Below are positions 26,701 to 34,247 of a stretch of DNA of 38,419 nucleotides, piece after piece. The stretch is taken from assembly GCA_016182965.1 (NCBI GenBank), contig JACPFM010000093.1, forward strand, positions 1 to 38,419, read 5' to 3'. Source of the DNA: Deltaproteobacteria bacterium (GTDB lineage Bacteria; Myxococcota_A; Polyangia; Polyangiales; JADJMO01). The stretch's first letter is position 1. Every line of letters begins with the position of its first letter. Under the pieces are notes generated by a model. It searched no databases and was not told where the DNA came from. It saw nothing but the letters and a program-made list of their open reading frames with translations. Made by a program: the position numbers and the translations under genes.

Positions 26701-27934
26701 CAACTGGGTGCGCACCGGCTTCGCCGCGCACGATCCCGAGTCCGATCCGGCGCAGTGGGTCGTCACGGTCATCAACAACCGCGCCGACCGGGTCGCGCGC
26801 AGCGAGGTGTTCGCGCGCTTCGTGGTCGAGGACGCCGCCGCCCATCGTCACGTGCTGATCGGCACCAACGTCCGCGGTCTGCGCGCCTTCATCGACGCCG
26901 CGCTCGATCGTCACCTCGCGGCGATCTCGCCCACCTTCGAGCTCGACGGCGACGGCACCGAGCGCCTGCAGCGCGCGCGCAGCCGCCTGGAGCGGGCGTT
27001 CGCCAAGCTGAAGATCGTGCGGCTCGACGCCGACAGCGTGACCCACGAGCTGATGGCGCTCGGCGCGGGCGGCGCCGATCTGACCGGCGTCGACACCCTG
27101 AACGTCGACCGGCTCCTCGCGCCGCGCGAGCCCGGCGAGCGCTACGAGGCCGCGCGCGCGGCGGTCGCTGCCGCCCTGCCCGAGGAGATCGACGACGAGC
27201 TCCGGCCGTTCCTCGTCTCGACGATCGCGCGTCGCCGCGCCGTGCGCGCGGTGCACGCCGCGCTGGCCCGCGACCTCGGCTCGAACCCGGTCGCGGTCGA
27301 CGCGGCGTTCGCCCGCACCTACCGGGCGATCTTCGCGGAGTCGATCGTCTCGCTCGAGGACCCCGACCTCACCGGCGATCAGGTCCTCGATCGCATCGCC
27401 CGCAGCGTCCCCCCGGGGGCGCACGCGCGCATCATGGGGGCGCAGAACATCAAGGGCACCGGCCTCGACTTCGTCTACCGCTGGGTGAGCATCGACATGG
27501 TGCACAAGTACCTGGCGCTGCTCGAGTCACCCATCGTCGACAAGCGCGAGGAGGCGCTGCGCGCGCTCTCGATGCACGGCGACTACGGACTGCTCGACGC
27601 GCGCCTCGCCCTCGAGCGAATCGAGCAGGTGCGGGCGCACGATCCGCACGCGGGCACCCTGCCGTACGACGTCGCGACCGCACGCCTGCGCGAGGTCGTC
27701 GCCGCGCGCGAGCGCAAGCTGGTGGTCCGCCGCGGCAGGAGCGTCTCGGAGGTGGTGCGCGGCGCCATCGGCAAGACCTTCGACTACCTCGACGCGACGC
27801 GCCGCCGCCGCATGGCGAGCGAGCTGCTCGCCGCGCTCGTCAGCGGACGGGTCTCGCACGCCGCGGCCGCGCGCAAGATGCGAGAGATCGTGGCGCGCAC
27901 CAAGGGCGCCTGGATGCAGCGGCTGACGGCGTGA
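23747..27934 (+). CDS. pgsB: PgsB/CapB-like amide ligase with HEAT-like N-terminal region
   Basis: A 1395-residue protein; ordinary PgsB is about 390. Residues about 160-440 are helical with HEAT-like units (LVNLALADPSEHVRLTLARG, AKVRAVAAIGLATHDPTVAI). One transmembrane segment (AAYATVMLGAFLVRGVAI, near 704-723) then leads into the ligase, as in PgsB. The Mur-ligase-type core is clear: IGGWGTRGKSGTERLK (P-loop, Lys745), KTTGCEAM, LWECMALQPD, NAYPDHEDVQGP, FVNGMSANE, INNRADR. Each aligns with a Bacillus PgsB motif (NGIRGKS, KTTG, SECMAVNPD, LEDHMDVMGP, FVNGFAAND, NCRADR). About 190 helical residues then precede GAQNIKGTG, which parallels the GVGNIHG end of PgsB. It would add glutamate or another amino acid to a polymer through an acyl phosphate. 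It is the last gene of the operon. Confidence 0.86.
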   Translation: MPRSDERHVHVSALTGVHVSALTGDARALTVDPLRERLAAPELEGARRVLEHGGLPALIAWAREQLARIEARRARFEILSRDLERHPTERDAVIEAYLRETVPDPKQLARDLSARRKSGGELVDLATLGERVVRSCAEAERAADAALALARSALAEGFGPPTDLSPLFDLARIQGQWSRRAEALALLADLARLGIGREGLDAIATVARALTRRDEHRWVQPAALATLAVADPAGGIAIARDRLASPERGDDFLVRERILELAARGAFGEAGWGSLVNLALADPSEHVRLTLARGERDPVRLERLLHADASAKVRAVAAIGLATHDPTVAIPALLSVLRDETHDLVVRTAAEELSGLARRDGIADVVAVEAVLAALAHASDRAELSPSVRTRVGDALAQVTVYCDPIARAVHDLIAPIVSETPVGSRSIIRDALLETVDDARLGRVLAVLAIHDFALGVDRIDGGIVLHRGERRTLALWRVIHEVMHPGPSKRQAFVHTVGRRPGGALRAPPGGLAELTATQVPGERVMSERAGGWGRHLPLVDDLLSTGVLRKRTVALVASTGTTTIIPPSSLGGRLRGWLSMTFGYADLAGLRRRALDSDEPTTQVAYVNEIARRTGITVAYTPHTFTTEGAGAGRVAPRGLAPKVTTYAPEHARARGSEAPSRALSVLAPGALGMEWQGLGDLWRDLVQYATSPHGNRLPHLAAYATVMLGAFLVRGVAIRRSIEHDRAAIPLVIGGWGTRGKSGTERLKAALFQGLGHECLVKTTGCEAMFIHAVPGQAAREVFIYRPYDKATVWEQRDVLALARALGVRVFLWECMALQPDLVNLLQSQWMRDDFSTITNAYPDHEDVQGPSGHDVATVISEFVPTRGNLLTAEEQMLPILRERARERGTAVRVVAPRDADLIADDVLSRFPYAEHPRNVALVMQLARTLGVPSAVALAEMADHVVPDLGVLKDYPTVPHRGRALSFVNGMSANERTAALGNWVRTGFAAHDPESDPAQWVVTVINNRADRVARSEVFARFVVEDAAAHRHVLIGTNVRGLRAFIDAALDRHLAAISPTFELDGDGTERLQRARSRLERAFAKLKIVRLDADSVTHELMALGAGGADLTGVDTLNVDRLLAPREPGERYEAARAAVAAALPEEIDDELRPFLVSTIARRRAVRAVHAALARDLGSNPVAVDAAFARTYRAIFAESIVSLEDPDLTGDQVLDRIARSVPPGAHARIMGAQNIKGTGLDFVYRWVSIDMVHKYLALLESPIVDKREEALRALSMHGDYGLLDARLALERIEQVRAHDPHAGTLPYDVATARLREVVAARERKLVVRRGRSVSEVVRGAIGKTFDYLDATRRRRMASELLAALVSGRVSHAAAARKMREIVARTKGAWMQRLTA
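23771..23818 (+). repeat. 24-bp tandem duplication at the 5' end of the PgsB-like gene
   Basis: Two adjacent 24-bp copies (23771-23794, 23795-23818), starting GTGCACGTGAGCGCCC and differing at one base, encode VHVSALTG twice near the N terminus. Both copies contain a GTG, so the annotated ATG at 23747 is not the only possible start. Confidence 0.85.
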
Positions 27935-27976
27935 GGCCGATGCGCGCGCAGCCGCGGTCGCCGCACGCGCAGACCG

Positions 27977-28035
27977 GGTCGAAGGTCGAAGAGGTCGCCC
28001 CGCTTCCTTCGACTTTCGACTTTCGACGTTCGACC
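27977..28035. terminator. Convergent-gap hairpin built of 7-bp repeats
   Basis: GGTCGAA twice (27977-27990) followed by GAGGTCG faces CTTCGAC, TTTCGAC, TTTCGAC, GTTCGAC (28007-28034, then C). The arms are complementary in several registers around a short loop near 27998-28006. It lies between the ends of the convergent PgsB-like gene and the gene at 28114, so a two-way terminator is likely. Confidence 0.5.
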
Positions 28036-28079
28036 GGGCCTGCGGGGCCGGCAGAACGAGGGTGCTCGAGAATCGCGAA

Positions 28080-28107
28080 CTCTAGACTCTAGACTCTAGA
28101 CTCTAGA
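28080..28107. repeat. Heptamer tandem array, (CTCTAGA)x4
   Basis: Four perfect 7-bp copies end 6 nt before the stop codon of the gene at 28114. The same heptamer recurs in the convergent gap at 31904-32026. Confidence 0.95.
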
Positions 28108-28113
28108 CCTCGA

Positions 28114-29199
28114 TCACGAGGCGTTCGCCTTCACGATCTCGTCGTACTCGTTCTCGAGCATCACGAGGTTGTCGTTCACGATCGCCTGGTTCTTCAGGTT
28201 GAAGTCGACCACCTCGGCGCGGCCGAGATCGGCCATCTGGCGGCTGATCTCGCCGAGCTGATCGCAGAGCTTCGAGAGCAGATCGAGGTCGCGACCCTTG
28301 CGCGGCTTGCCCGCGAAGTTGTTGCGGTACTCCTCCATGACGTCGTTGGCCGCGCCGCCGAGGTTGCTCATCAGATCGGCGAGCTTGACCGCGGCGCGCG
28401 CCTTCTTGATCTCGGCGAGCTCGGTTCGATAGAGCTTCACGTTCGAGTCGACGATCTCGATGTTCTTGACGTTGACCTCGGACTTGAGGCCGGCCTTGCG
28501 CAGGCCCTCCATGCGGTCCTTCACCGTCTCGAGGTTCGAGACCATGCGCTGGAGCAGCTGCGGGCGGCGCGTGAGCCGCGACTTGTCCGCGAAGTGATCC
28601 TGATAGAGCTTGAACTGGCCGTTGGCGACCTCGGCGAGCAGGTCGGCCTGCTCGTCGGGCGAACCCGAGCCGCGGGCGTCGGCGATCTCGCCGCGCTCGG
28701 TGACGTACAGCTTGATGTTGTTGGAGACGAGCTCGAGATCGTCGCCGAGCCCCGCCACGCCGCTGTGCCGCTTGGCGATGGGCTGCATCTTCTGCTGGAG
28801 CTTCTGCAGGTCGTCGATCATCTCGGCGAGCATGCCGAGGTCGCGCGTGGGGCGGGCCTTGCCGGCGAAGTGGCGGCGGTAGCGCGCGAACACGAAGTTC
28901 GCCTGGGCGCCGAGGCGCGCGAACTCCTCGAGATCGGGGCCGGAGGACTTCGCCTTGCGGATCTCTTCGCGCTCGTTCTGGTAGAGCGTGAGGTTGTCGC
29001 GCGCGGTGCCGAGGAGCGCGGTGACCTCTTCGGACTTCGGCTGCGCCTCGAGCTTGCCCACCACGTCGCGGGTGCGGCGCACCAGCTCGTCCATCTCGCC
29101 GACGTCGCGGGTGACGCGCGAGTGGCCGGCGAAGCGGGCCTCGTACGTGTTGGAGATGTCTTCGACCTCGCTCCTGAGCGCTTCGACAGTGCTTGCCAT
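28114..29199 (-). CDS. Helical protein with four internal repeats, function unknown
   Basis: A 361-residue, highly charged, soluble protein without signal peptide or membrane segment. Four repeats of about 90 residues begin at Tyr19, 107, 199 and 291. Each opens with a YxxxFAGKxRxTRD-like motif (YEARFAGHSRVTRD, YRRHFAGKARPTRD, YQDHFADKSRLTRR, YRNNFAGKPRKGRD). Each closes with a NLxLYxxExxEIxxA-like motif (NLTLYQNEREEIRKA, NIKLYVTERGEIADA, NVKLYRTELAEIKKA, NLVMLENEYDEIVKA). Helix-rich units of this kind suggest a spectrin-like or helical-bundle scaffold. I know no named family. ATG at 29199. It converges on the PgsB-like gene and diverges from the SirB1-type gene, so it is a single-gene unit. 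Confidence 0.75.
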   Translation of the reverse strand: MASTVEALRSEVEDISNTYEARFAGHSRVTRDVGEMDELVRRTRDVVGKLEAQPKSEEVTALLGTARDNLTLYQNEREEIRKAKSSGPDLEEFARLGAQANFVFARYRRHFAGKARPTRDLGMLAEMIDDLQKLQQKMQPIAKRHSGVAGLGDDLELVSNNIKLYVTERGEIADARGSGSPDEQADLLAEVANGQFKLYQDHFADKSRLTRRPQLLQRMVSNLETVKDRMEGLRKAGLKSEVNVKNIEIVDSNVKLYRTELAEIKKARAAVKLADLMSNLGGAANDVMEEYRNNFAGKPRKGRDLDLLSKLCDQLGEISRQMADLGRAEVVDFNLKNQAIVNDNLVMLENEYDEIVKANAS

Positions 29200-29313
29200 G
29201 GGTCGAGGCAGGGTAGTGACGAGACCGGGAGATGCAACCCCACCCGCGCGGCCCCCCCCCGCCCGCGCGCGCCCCGCCGCGCTCGCCGGATCGTGTGCTA
29301 ACAAGAGGTGGCC
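29200..29313. other. Divergent intergenic region with C9 tract
   Basis: The gap between two divergent genes holds a run of nine C (29252-29260) in a very C-rich stretch. Promoters for both genes must lie here, but none is recognisable. The homopolymer is a possible slippage site. Confidence 0.4.
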
Positions 29314-30156
29314 GTGCTGGTCTTCGACGCCTGGGCCCGAGAGGGATCGAAGGAGCTGGACCGTGTTGGGTCCAACCCCTGGCTGGAGGTCGGCGCCGCG
29401 CTCGTCGCGCGCGACGATCACCCCGATCTCGACGTCTCCGGGCAGCTCGCCCGGCTCGACGCGCTCGCCGAGCCGCTGCACCGGCGCGCGCTGCATCGCA
29501 TCCCGGTCGACGAGGCGGCGGCGGCGATCGCGCACCACCTCTACACGATCCACGGCTTCCGCGGGAACGAGGCCGACTACGGCGACCCGCACAACAGCCA
29601 CCTGAACTGCGTCCTCGAGCGCAAGCTCGGGATCCCCATCACCCTCGCGGTCGTGCTGCTCGGCGTGGCGCGCCGCGTCGGGCTGCAGGCGCGCGGCGTC
29701 TCCTTCCCCGGCCACTTCCTGGTGCGGTTCGATCGCGCGCAGGGCGGGCCGCTGGTCGTCGACCCCTTCGACCGAGGGCGCCCGCTGACGACCGACGACC
29801 TCGAGCGCCGGCTGCGCCGCGCTGCTGGTCCCGAGGCGCGACTGCAGATGCGCCACCTCGAGCCGGCCACCACCCGCGCGATCCTGGTGCGCGTCCTCAC
29901 GAACCTGAAGACCGCGCACCTCGCCAAGGGCGATGCGCCGCGCGCGCTCGTCGCGGCGACGCGCGTCGCCACGCTGATGCCCCGCGACCCGTCGGCCGTG
30001 CGCGATCGCGGCCTCCTGCAGGCGCAGCTCGGCGCGCCGGAGGGCGCGCGGGCCGATCTGGTCCGCTACCTCGAGCTGTCGCCCAAGGCCAGCGACGCGC
30101 AGCAGATCCGAGCCGTCCTCGAGCGCCTCGCGCAGCAGCAACGCACGGCGAACTGA
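29314..30156 (+). CDS. SirB1/transglutaminase-like family protein with TPR-like tail
   Basis: A 280-residue protein. The SirB1 (transglutaminase-like core 2) signature is clear: NSHLNCVLERKLGIPITLAV (about residues 92-111) and RGVSFPGHFLVRF. The position equivalent to the transglutaminase Cys is not Cys here, as is common in this family. The C-terminal part (TNLKTAHLAKGDAPRALVAA, LMPRDPSAVRDRGLLQAQLG, YLELSPKA) is a TPR-like pair. GTG at 29314 is chosen because AAGAGG lies 5 nt upstream; GTG at 29308 would place the ribosome site inside the start. The biochemical role of the family is not settled. Confidence 0.82.
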   Translation: MLVFDAWAREGSKELDRVGSNPWLEVGAALVARDDHPDLDVSGQLARLDALAEPLHRRALHRIPVDEAAAAIAHHLYTIHGFRGNEADYGDPHNSHLNCVLERKLGIPITLAVVLLGVARRVGLQARGVSFPGHFLVRFDRAQGGPLVVDPFDRGRPLTTDDLERRLRRAAGPEARLQMRHLEPATTRAILVRVLTNLKTAHLAKGDAPRALVAATRVATLMPRDPSAVRDRGLLQAQLGAPEGARADLVRYLELSPKASDAQQIRAVLERLAQQQRTAN

Positions 30157-30187
30157 CCGATCGCCCTTTCGGCGGTAGAGTCCCGGG

Positions 30188-31873
30188 ATGCGCGCTTTCT
30201 TGCCGGCCTTCGGGCTCCTCGGATCGCTCTCCTTCGCGGCCGCCGTCGCGTTCGTCGCCTGCGCAGCGCAGCGCGAGGACACCGGCACGCCGTCGAACCC
30301 GCTCGACGCCGGCGCCGATCTGGCCACCGACGCCGATCCCGGCTTCGACGTCGCCCAGGACACCGCCGTCGACAGCGCGCCGCCGATCATGAACCCGAAG
30401 ACGTGCGAGGAGGCCGCGGCCGCGAAGAGCTACGTCGGCTGCGACTTCTGGCCGACGGTGGTCGCCAACAGCGTGTGGGAGGTGTTCGACTTCGCGGCGA
30501 TCGTCGCCAACGCCGGCAGCGAGGAGGCGAAGATCACCGTCACCGGTCCGGGCGGCTTCAAGAAGGAAGCCATCGTCGGGCCCGGCCGCCTCGTGAAGGT
30601 GTACCTCCCGTGGGTCCCGGCGCTGAAGGGCCCCCAGGCCGACGAGTGCGGCGCCAGCCAGACCGCCCTCAAGGAGACGGTCCGCGCCGATCGCTCGGCC
30701 TACCACCTCGTGACCACGCGCCCGGTGACCGTCTACCAGTTCAACGCGCTCGAGTACGAGGGCAAGGGCGGCCCCGTGGGGAAGTCCTGGGTCGGCTGCC
30801 CCGGCGACAAGGCGTGCATCAACGACGAGGGCTACGTCGGCCCGATCGGCTGCTTCTCCTTCAGCAACGACGCCTCGCTGCTCCTCCCGAGCACCGCGCT
30901 GACCGGCAACTACCGCATCACCGGCAGCAGGGGCGGCTCCGGTTTGTCGAGCTACGTCGCGGTCACCGGCACGCGCGACGACACGGACGTCGCGGTCACG
31001 CTCACCGGCAAGGGCCGCATCCTCGCGGGCGGCGGCCTGTCCTATACGGGCGGCGGCGCCACCGCGAACTTCAAGCTCAATGCCGGCGACGTGATGCAGC
31101 TGCTGGTGCCGGCCGGCACGCTGTTCGATCTGAGCGGGTCGCTGATCAAGGCCTCGCGCCCGGTGCAGGTGATCGCCGGCGTGCCGTGCATCACCCAGCC
31201 GTCCGGCGTGATGGCCTGCGATCACATCGAGGAGTCGGTCTTTCCGGCCGAGACCTTCGGCCGCGAGTACGTGGTCACCATGCCCACCGGCCCCAACGGC
31301 AACAAGCCCGGGCACGTCGTGAGGCTGTACGGCAACGTCGACGGCACCACGCTCACCTACAAGCCGGCGGCGCCCAAGGGCGCGCCGCTCACGCTCCAAG
31401 CCGGTCAGGTCGTCGATCTCGGCGTCGTGAAGGAGGACTTCGTGGTCACGGGCAGCGCGGAGTTCGCGGTCGGCTCGTTCATGCTCGGCGGCGAGCTCGT
31501 CGACCCCGACGCCTTCGACGGCCTGCAGAAGGGCGATCCCTCGATGAGCATGATCACCTCGGTCGAGCAGTACCGCACCAAGTACGTGTTCCTCGCGCCG
31601 GACGACTACCTGGTGAACTACGTCGACGTGGTCGCGAAGCCCGGCACGAAGCTGAAGCTCGATGGCAGCGAGGTCACCGAGTCCGGCGACTCGCTCGGCG
31701 ACTACGAGGTCACCCGCGTCAAGCTCGGTCCGGGGCCGAGCGAGGTCGGCGCGCACGTGCTCGAGTCGGACAAGCCGTTCGGCATCCAGGTGCTCGGGTA
31801 CGGCGCGTACACGAGCTACCACTACCCCGGCGGCTTGAACCTGTCGGCGATCGCGCCGCCCCCGGCGAAGTGA
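30188..31873 (+). CDS. IgGFc-binding-protein-type surface lipoprotein
   Basis: A 561-residue lipoprotein: N-terminal helix and lipobox AFVAC (Cys25), then an Asp/Ala-rich linker (NPLDAGADLATDADPG). The body (about 75-545) matches the IgGFc-binding N-terminal domain type common in myxobacteria: GCDFWPTVVANSVWEVFDFA, AKITVTGPGG, YLPWVP, VTVYQFNALEYEG, SNDASLLLPSTALTGNYRI, FPAETFGREYVVT, and QVLGYGAYTSYHYPGG at the end. The function in bacteria is unknown; adhesion or matrix binding is often supposed. It stands alone, 31 nt after the SirB1-type gene, with a small CGCC/GGCG hairpin in that gap. Confidence 0.8.
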   Translation: MRAFLPAFGLLGSLSFAAAVAFVACAAQREDTGTPSNPLDAGADLATDADPGFDVAQDTAVDSAPPIMNPKTCEEAAAAKSYVGCDFWPTVVANSVWEVFDFAAIVANAGSEEAKITVTGPGGFKKEAIVGPGRLVKVYLPWVPALKGPQADECGASQTALKETVRADRSAYHLVTTRPVTVYQFNALEYEGKGGPVGKSWVGCPGDKACINDEGYVGPIGCFSFSNDASLLLPSTALTGNYRITGSRGGSGLSSYVAVTGTRDDTDVAVTLTGKGRILAGGGLSYTGGGATANFKLNAGDVMQLLVPAGTLFDLSGSLIKASRPVQVIAGVPCITQPSGVMACDHIEESVFPAETFGREYVVTMPTGPNGNKPGHVVRLYGNVDGTTLTYKPAAPKGAPLTLQAGQVVDLGVVKEDFVVTGSAEFAVGSFMLGGELVDPDAFDGLQKGDPSMSMITSVEQYRTKYVFLAPDDYLVNYVDVVAKPGTKLKLDGSEVTESGDSLGDYEVTRVKLGPGPSEVGAHVLESDKPFGIQVLGYGAYTSYHYPGGLNLSAIAPPPAK

Positions 31874-31894
31874 GTCGTCAGTCGTCAGTCGTCA
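31874..31894. repeat. Heptamer tandem array, (GTCGTCA)x3
   Basis: Three perfect 7-bp copies start immediately after the TGA stop of the IgGFc-type gene. The unit differs from the neighbouring CTCTAGA-type arrays but has the same period. Confidence 0.95.
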
Positions 31895-31903
31895 GCGAGC
31901 AGG

Positions 31904-32026
31904 GTCTAGAGTCTAGGGTCTAGAGCCTAGAGTCTGGCTGGTCACGAGCCTGCGCTGGCACACACACGGGTGCCGCGATCGCGATGATCTCGACTCTGGA
32001 CTCTAGACTCTAGACTCTAGACTCTA
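31904..32026. repeat. Inverted pair of heptamer arrays in a convergent gap
   Basis: The left arm (31904-31938) has five degenerate copies of GTCTAGA. The right arm (31992-32026) has GACTCTG plus four GACTCTA copies. They are reverse complements over about 34 positions with few mismatches, around a 53-nt loop that contains GGCACACACACGGGTGCC. Transcribed from either side it would form a long hairpin, so it may act as a two-way terminator for the genes ending at 31873 and 32050. Confidence 0.8.
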
Positions 32027-32049
32027 GACGCCCAGAACGACCTTCGACC

Positions 32050-34158
32050 TCAGCCCCGCGCGACGCGGATGCGCGCGTCGACGGCGACGCAGCCGTCGGG
32101 CAGCGCGATCAGCGGATTGACGTCGACCTCGACGATCTGCGGGTGGTCGCCGACCATGCGGCTCACCCGGAGGAGCACCTCGGTCAGCGACTCCTTGTCG
32201 ACCTTCGGGCCGCCGCGGAAGCCGTCGAGCAGCGCGCGCGCCTTGATCTGGTCGAGCATCGCGCGCGCCTCGACGTCGCGGATCGGCGCCACGCGGAAGG
32301 CCACGTCCTTCCACAGCTCGACGTGGACGCCGCCGATGCCGAAGCCGAGGAGGTGCCCGTACTGCGGGTCGCGCGTGGCGCCGACGAACGTCTCGACGCC
32401 GCCCTCGACCATCTGCTGCAGGAGCGCGCCGCGCATCTCGGCGCGGCGGCCGCGCGCGGTCATCCGCTCCTCCATCGCGAGGAACGCGGCGCGGACCGCC
32501 TCGCGATCGCGCAGCCCGAGCACCACGCCGCCGACGTCGGTCTTGTGGGTGATGGTGTCGCTGGCGAGCTTCATCACCAGGGGGAAGCCGACCTCGTCGG
32601 AGAGGCGCGCGGCCTCGTCGGCGGCGTGCGCCTCGATCGCGCGCGGCGTGCGGATGCCGTACGCGGCGAGGACCGCCCGCACCTCCTGCGGCCGGAGCCA
32701 GCGCGCGCCGCGCGGGCCGAGATCGGCGAGGACCGGGCGGGCCAGCTCCCGATCGACGCCGTCGAGGTCGGGGATGCGCCCCTCCGGCGCGGCGAGCCAC
32801 GCCCCGTAGCCGGACGCCCGCGCGAGCGCCGCCGCCGCCGACTCGGGGAACGCGTACGACGGGATGCGCCGCGCCCGCAGCGAGGTCACCGCCTCGTGCA
32901 CGCCGTGGCGCCCCATGAAGCACGTGACCACCGTCTTCTCGGTGCCGGCCGACGCCTCCATGATCGCCGCCGCCACGTCCTCGGCGTCGGTCACGATCGG
33001 CGTCACGAACACCACCAGCACCGAGTCGACCGTCGGGTCGTCGAGCAGGATGCGGAGCGCGCGCCGGTAGGACTCGGCGGTGGCGCTCGCGATCATGTCG
33101 ACCGGGTTCTTCACCGACGCCTCGGCCGGTAGGAACGTCCGCAGCGTGCCCTGCGTGCCCTCGGCCAGCTGCGCCACGATCAGCCCGCGGCTCTCGCACG
33201 CGTCGGAGGCCATGATCCCGGGGCCGCCCGCGTTGGTGAGGACGGCGACGCGGCGCCCGCGCGGCACCGGCTGGTTCGCGAGGAGCATCGCCACGTCGAA
33301 CAGCTCGTCGATCGTGTCGGTGCGGATGACGCCGGCCTGGCCGAGCAGCGCGTCGACCGCGACGTCCATGCCGGCGAGCGCGCCGGTGTGCGAGCTCGCC
33401 GCGCGCGCGCCGGCCTCGGTGCGCCCGCTCTTCACCACCGCGATCGGCTTCTTGCGCGCGATGCGGCGCGAGAGCTCCATGAAGCGGCGCGGATCGCCGA
33501 GGTTCTCCATGTAGAGGAGGATCACCTCGGTCTGCGGATCGACCTCCCAGTGCTCGAGCAGGTCGTTGCCGCCGACGTCTGCCTTGTTGCCGACGCTGAC
33601 GAACTGCGAGATCCCGACGCCGAGCTCCTTCGCTTGATCGAGGATGGCCAGGCCGAGCGCGCCCGACTGCGAGGAGAACGCCACGTTGCCGTACGGCGGG
33701 AACGTCGGCGCGAACGTCGCGTCGAGGCGCACCGACGGATCGGCGTTGAGCACCCCGAGGCAGTTCGGACCGACCATGCGCATGCCCCACTTGCGGAGCG
33801 ACTCGTCGATGCGCGCCTGCAGCGCCCTGCCCTCCGCGCCGGTCTCGGCGAAGCCGGCGGTGATGGTGACGATGCCCTTCACGCCCTTGCGCCCGCACGC
33901 TTCGACCGCCTCGGGCACCTGCGCCGCCGGGACCACCAGGACCGCGAGGTCGACCGGGTCGGGGATCTCCTCGACGCTGCGCCACGCGCGCACCGATTGC
34001 ACCACCTGCGAGTGCGGGTTCACCGGGTAGACGGCGCCGGGGAAGCCGTGGTGCAGGAGGTTGTGGAAGACCTCGGCCGCGATGGTGCCGCGTTTTCGGG
34101 ACGCCCCGATGACGGCGACGGAGCGGGGCCTCAGGATGGCGTCGAGCGACGAGGGCAT
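32050..34158 (-). CDS. NDP-forming acyl-CoA synthetase (fused alpha-beta)
   Basis: A 702-residue protein of the ADP-forming acetyl-CoA synthetase/succinyl-CoA-ligase-like superfamily. The N-terminal CoA-binding domain shows AVIGASRKRGTIAAEVFHNL and VGPNCLGV. The middle ligase-CoA domain has SSQSGALGLAILD and SSHTGALAGMD, with the His expected to be phosphorylated. The C-terminal ATP-grasp domain has GFPLVMKLASDTITHKTDVGGV and EVDVNPLIALPDG. It interconverts an acyl-CoA with acid plus CoA, coupled to ATP. Some bacterial relatives carry a GNAT domain and act as lysine acetyltransferases; none is present here. ATG at 34158 begins MPSSLDAILRP. It is a single-gene unit. The substrate cannot be read from the sequence. 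Confidence 0.87.
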   Translation of the reverse strand: MPSSLDAILRPRSVAVIGASRKRGTIAAEVFHNLLHHGFPGAVYPVNPHSQVVQSVRAWRSVEEIPDPVDLAVLVVPAAQVPEAVEACGRKGVKGIVTITAGFAETGAEGRALQARIDESLRKWGMRMVGPNCLGVLNADPSVRLDATFAPTFPPYGNVAFSSQSGALGLAILDQAKELGVGISQFVSVGNKADVGGNDLLEHWEVDPQTEVILLYMENLGDPRRFMELSRRIARKKPIAVVKSGRTEAGARAASSHTGALAGMDVAVDALLGQAGVIRTDTIDELFDVAMLLANQPVPRGRRVAVLTNAGGPGIMASDACESRGLIVAQLAEGTQGTLRTFLPAEASVKNPVDMIASATAESYRRALRILLDDPTVDSVLVVFVTPIVTDAEDVAAAIMEASAGTEKTVVTCFMGRHGVHEAVTSLRARRIPSYAFPESAAAALARASGYGAWLAAPEGRIPDLDGVDRELARPVLADLGPRGARWLRPQEVRAVLAAYGIRTPRAIEAHAADEAARLSDEVGFPLVMKLASDTITHKTDVGGVVLGLRDREAVRAAFLAMEERMTARGRRAEMRGALLQQMVEGGVETFVGATRDPQYGHLLGFGIGGVHVELWKDVAFRVAPIRDVEARAMLDQIKARALLDGFRGGPKVDKESLTEVLLRVSRMVGDHPQIVEVDVNPLIALPDGCVAVDARIRVARG

Positions 34159-34247
34159 GCGCGCTGCGCCTAGCACGCGCCGTTCCGCGCGGACCCGTCC
34201 AGCAACTGCCGCCGGCCGCCGACCATCCATCCGCGGGGGTTTCAGCC

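Noticed and set aside
23615..27505. 1296-residue minus-strand frame antisense to the ligase gene
   Set aside because: No motif or domain; the PgsB motifs on the plus strand are unambiguous.
28080..28107. CRISPR-like or attachment-site interpretation of the CTCTAGA array
   Set aside because: The units are 7 bp without spacers, and no integrase or Cas gene is nearby.
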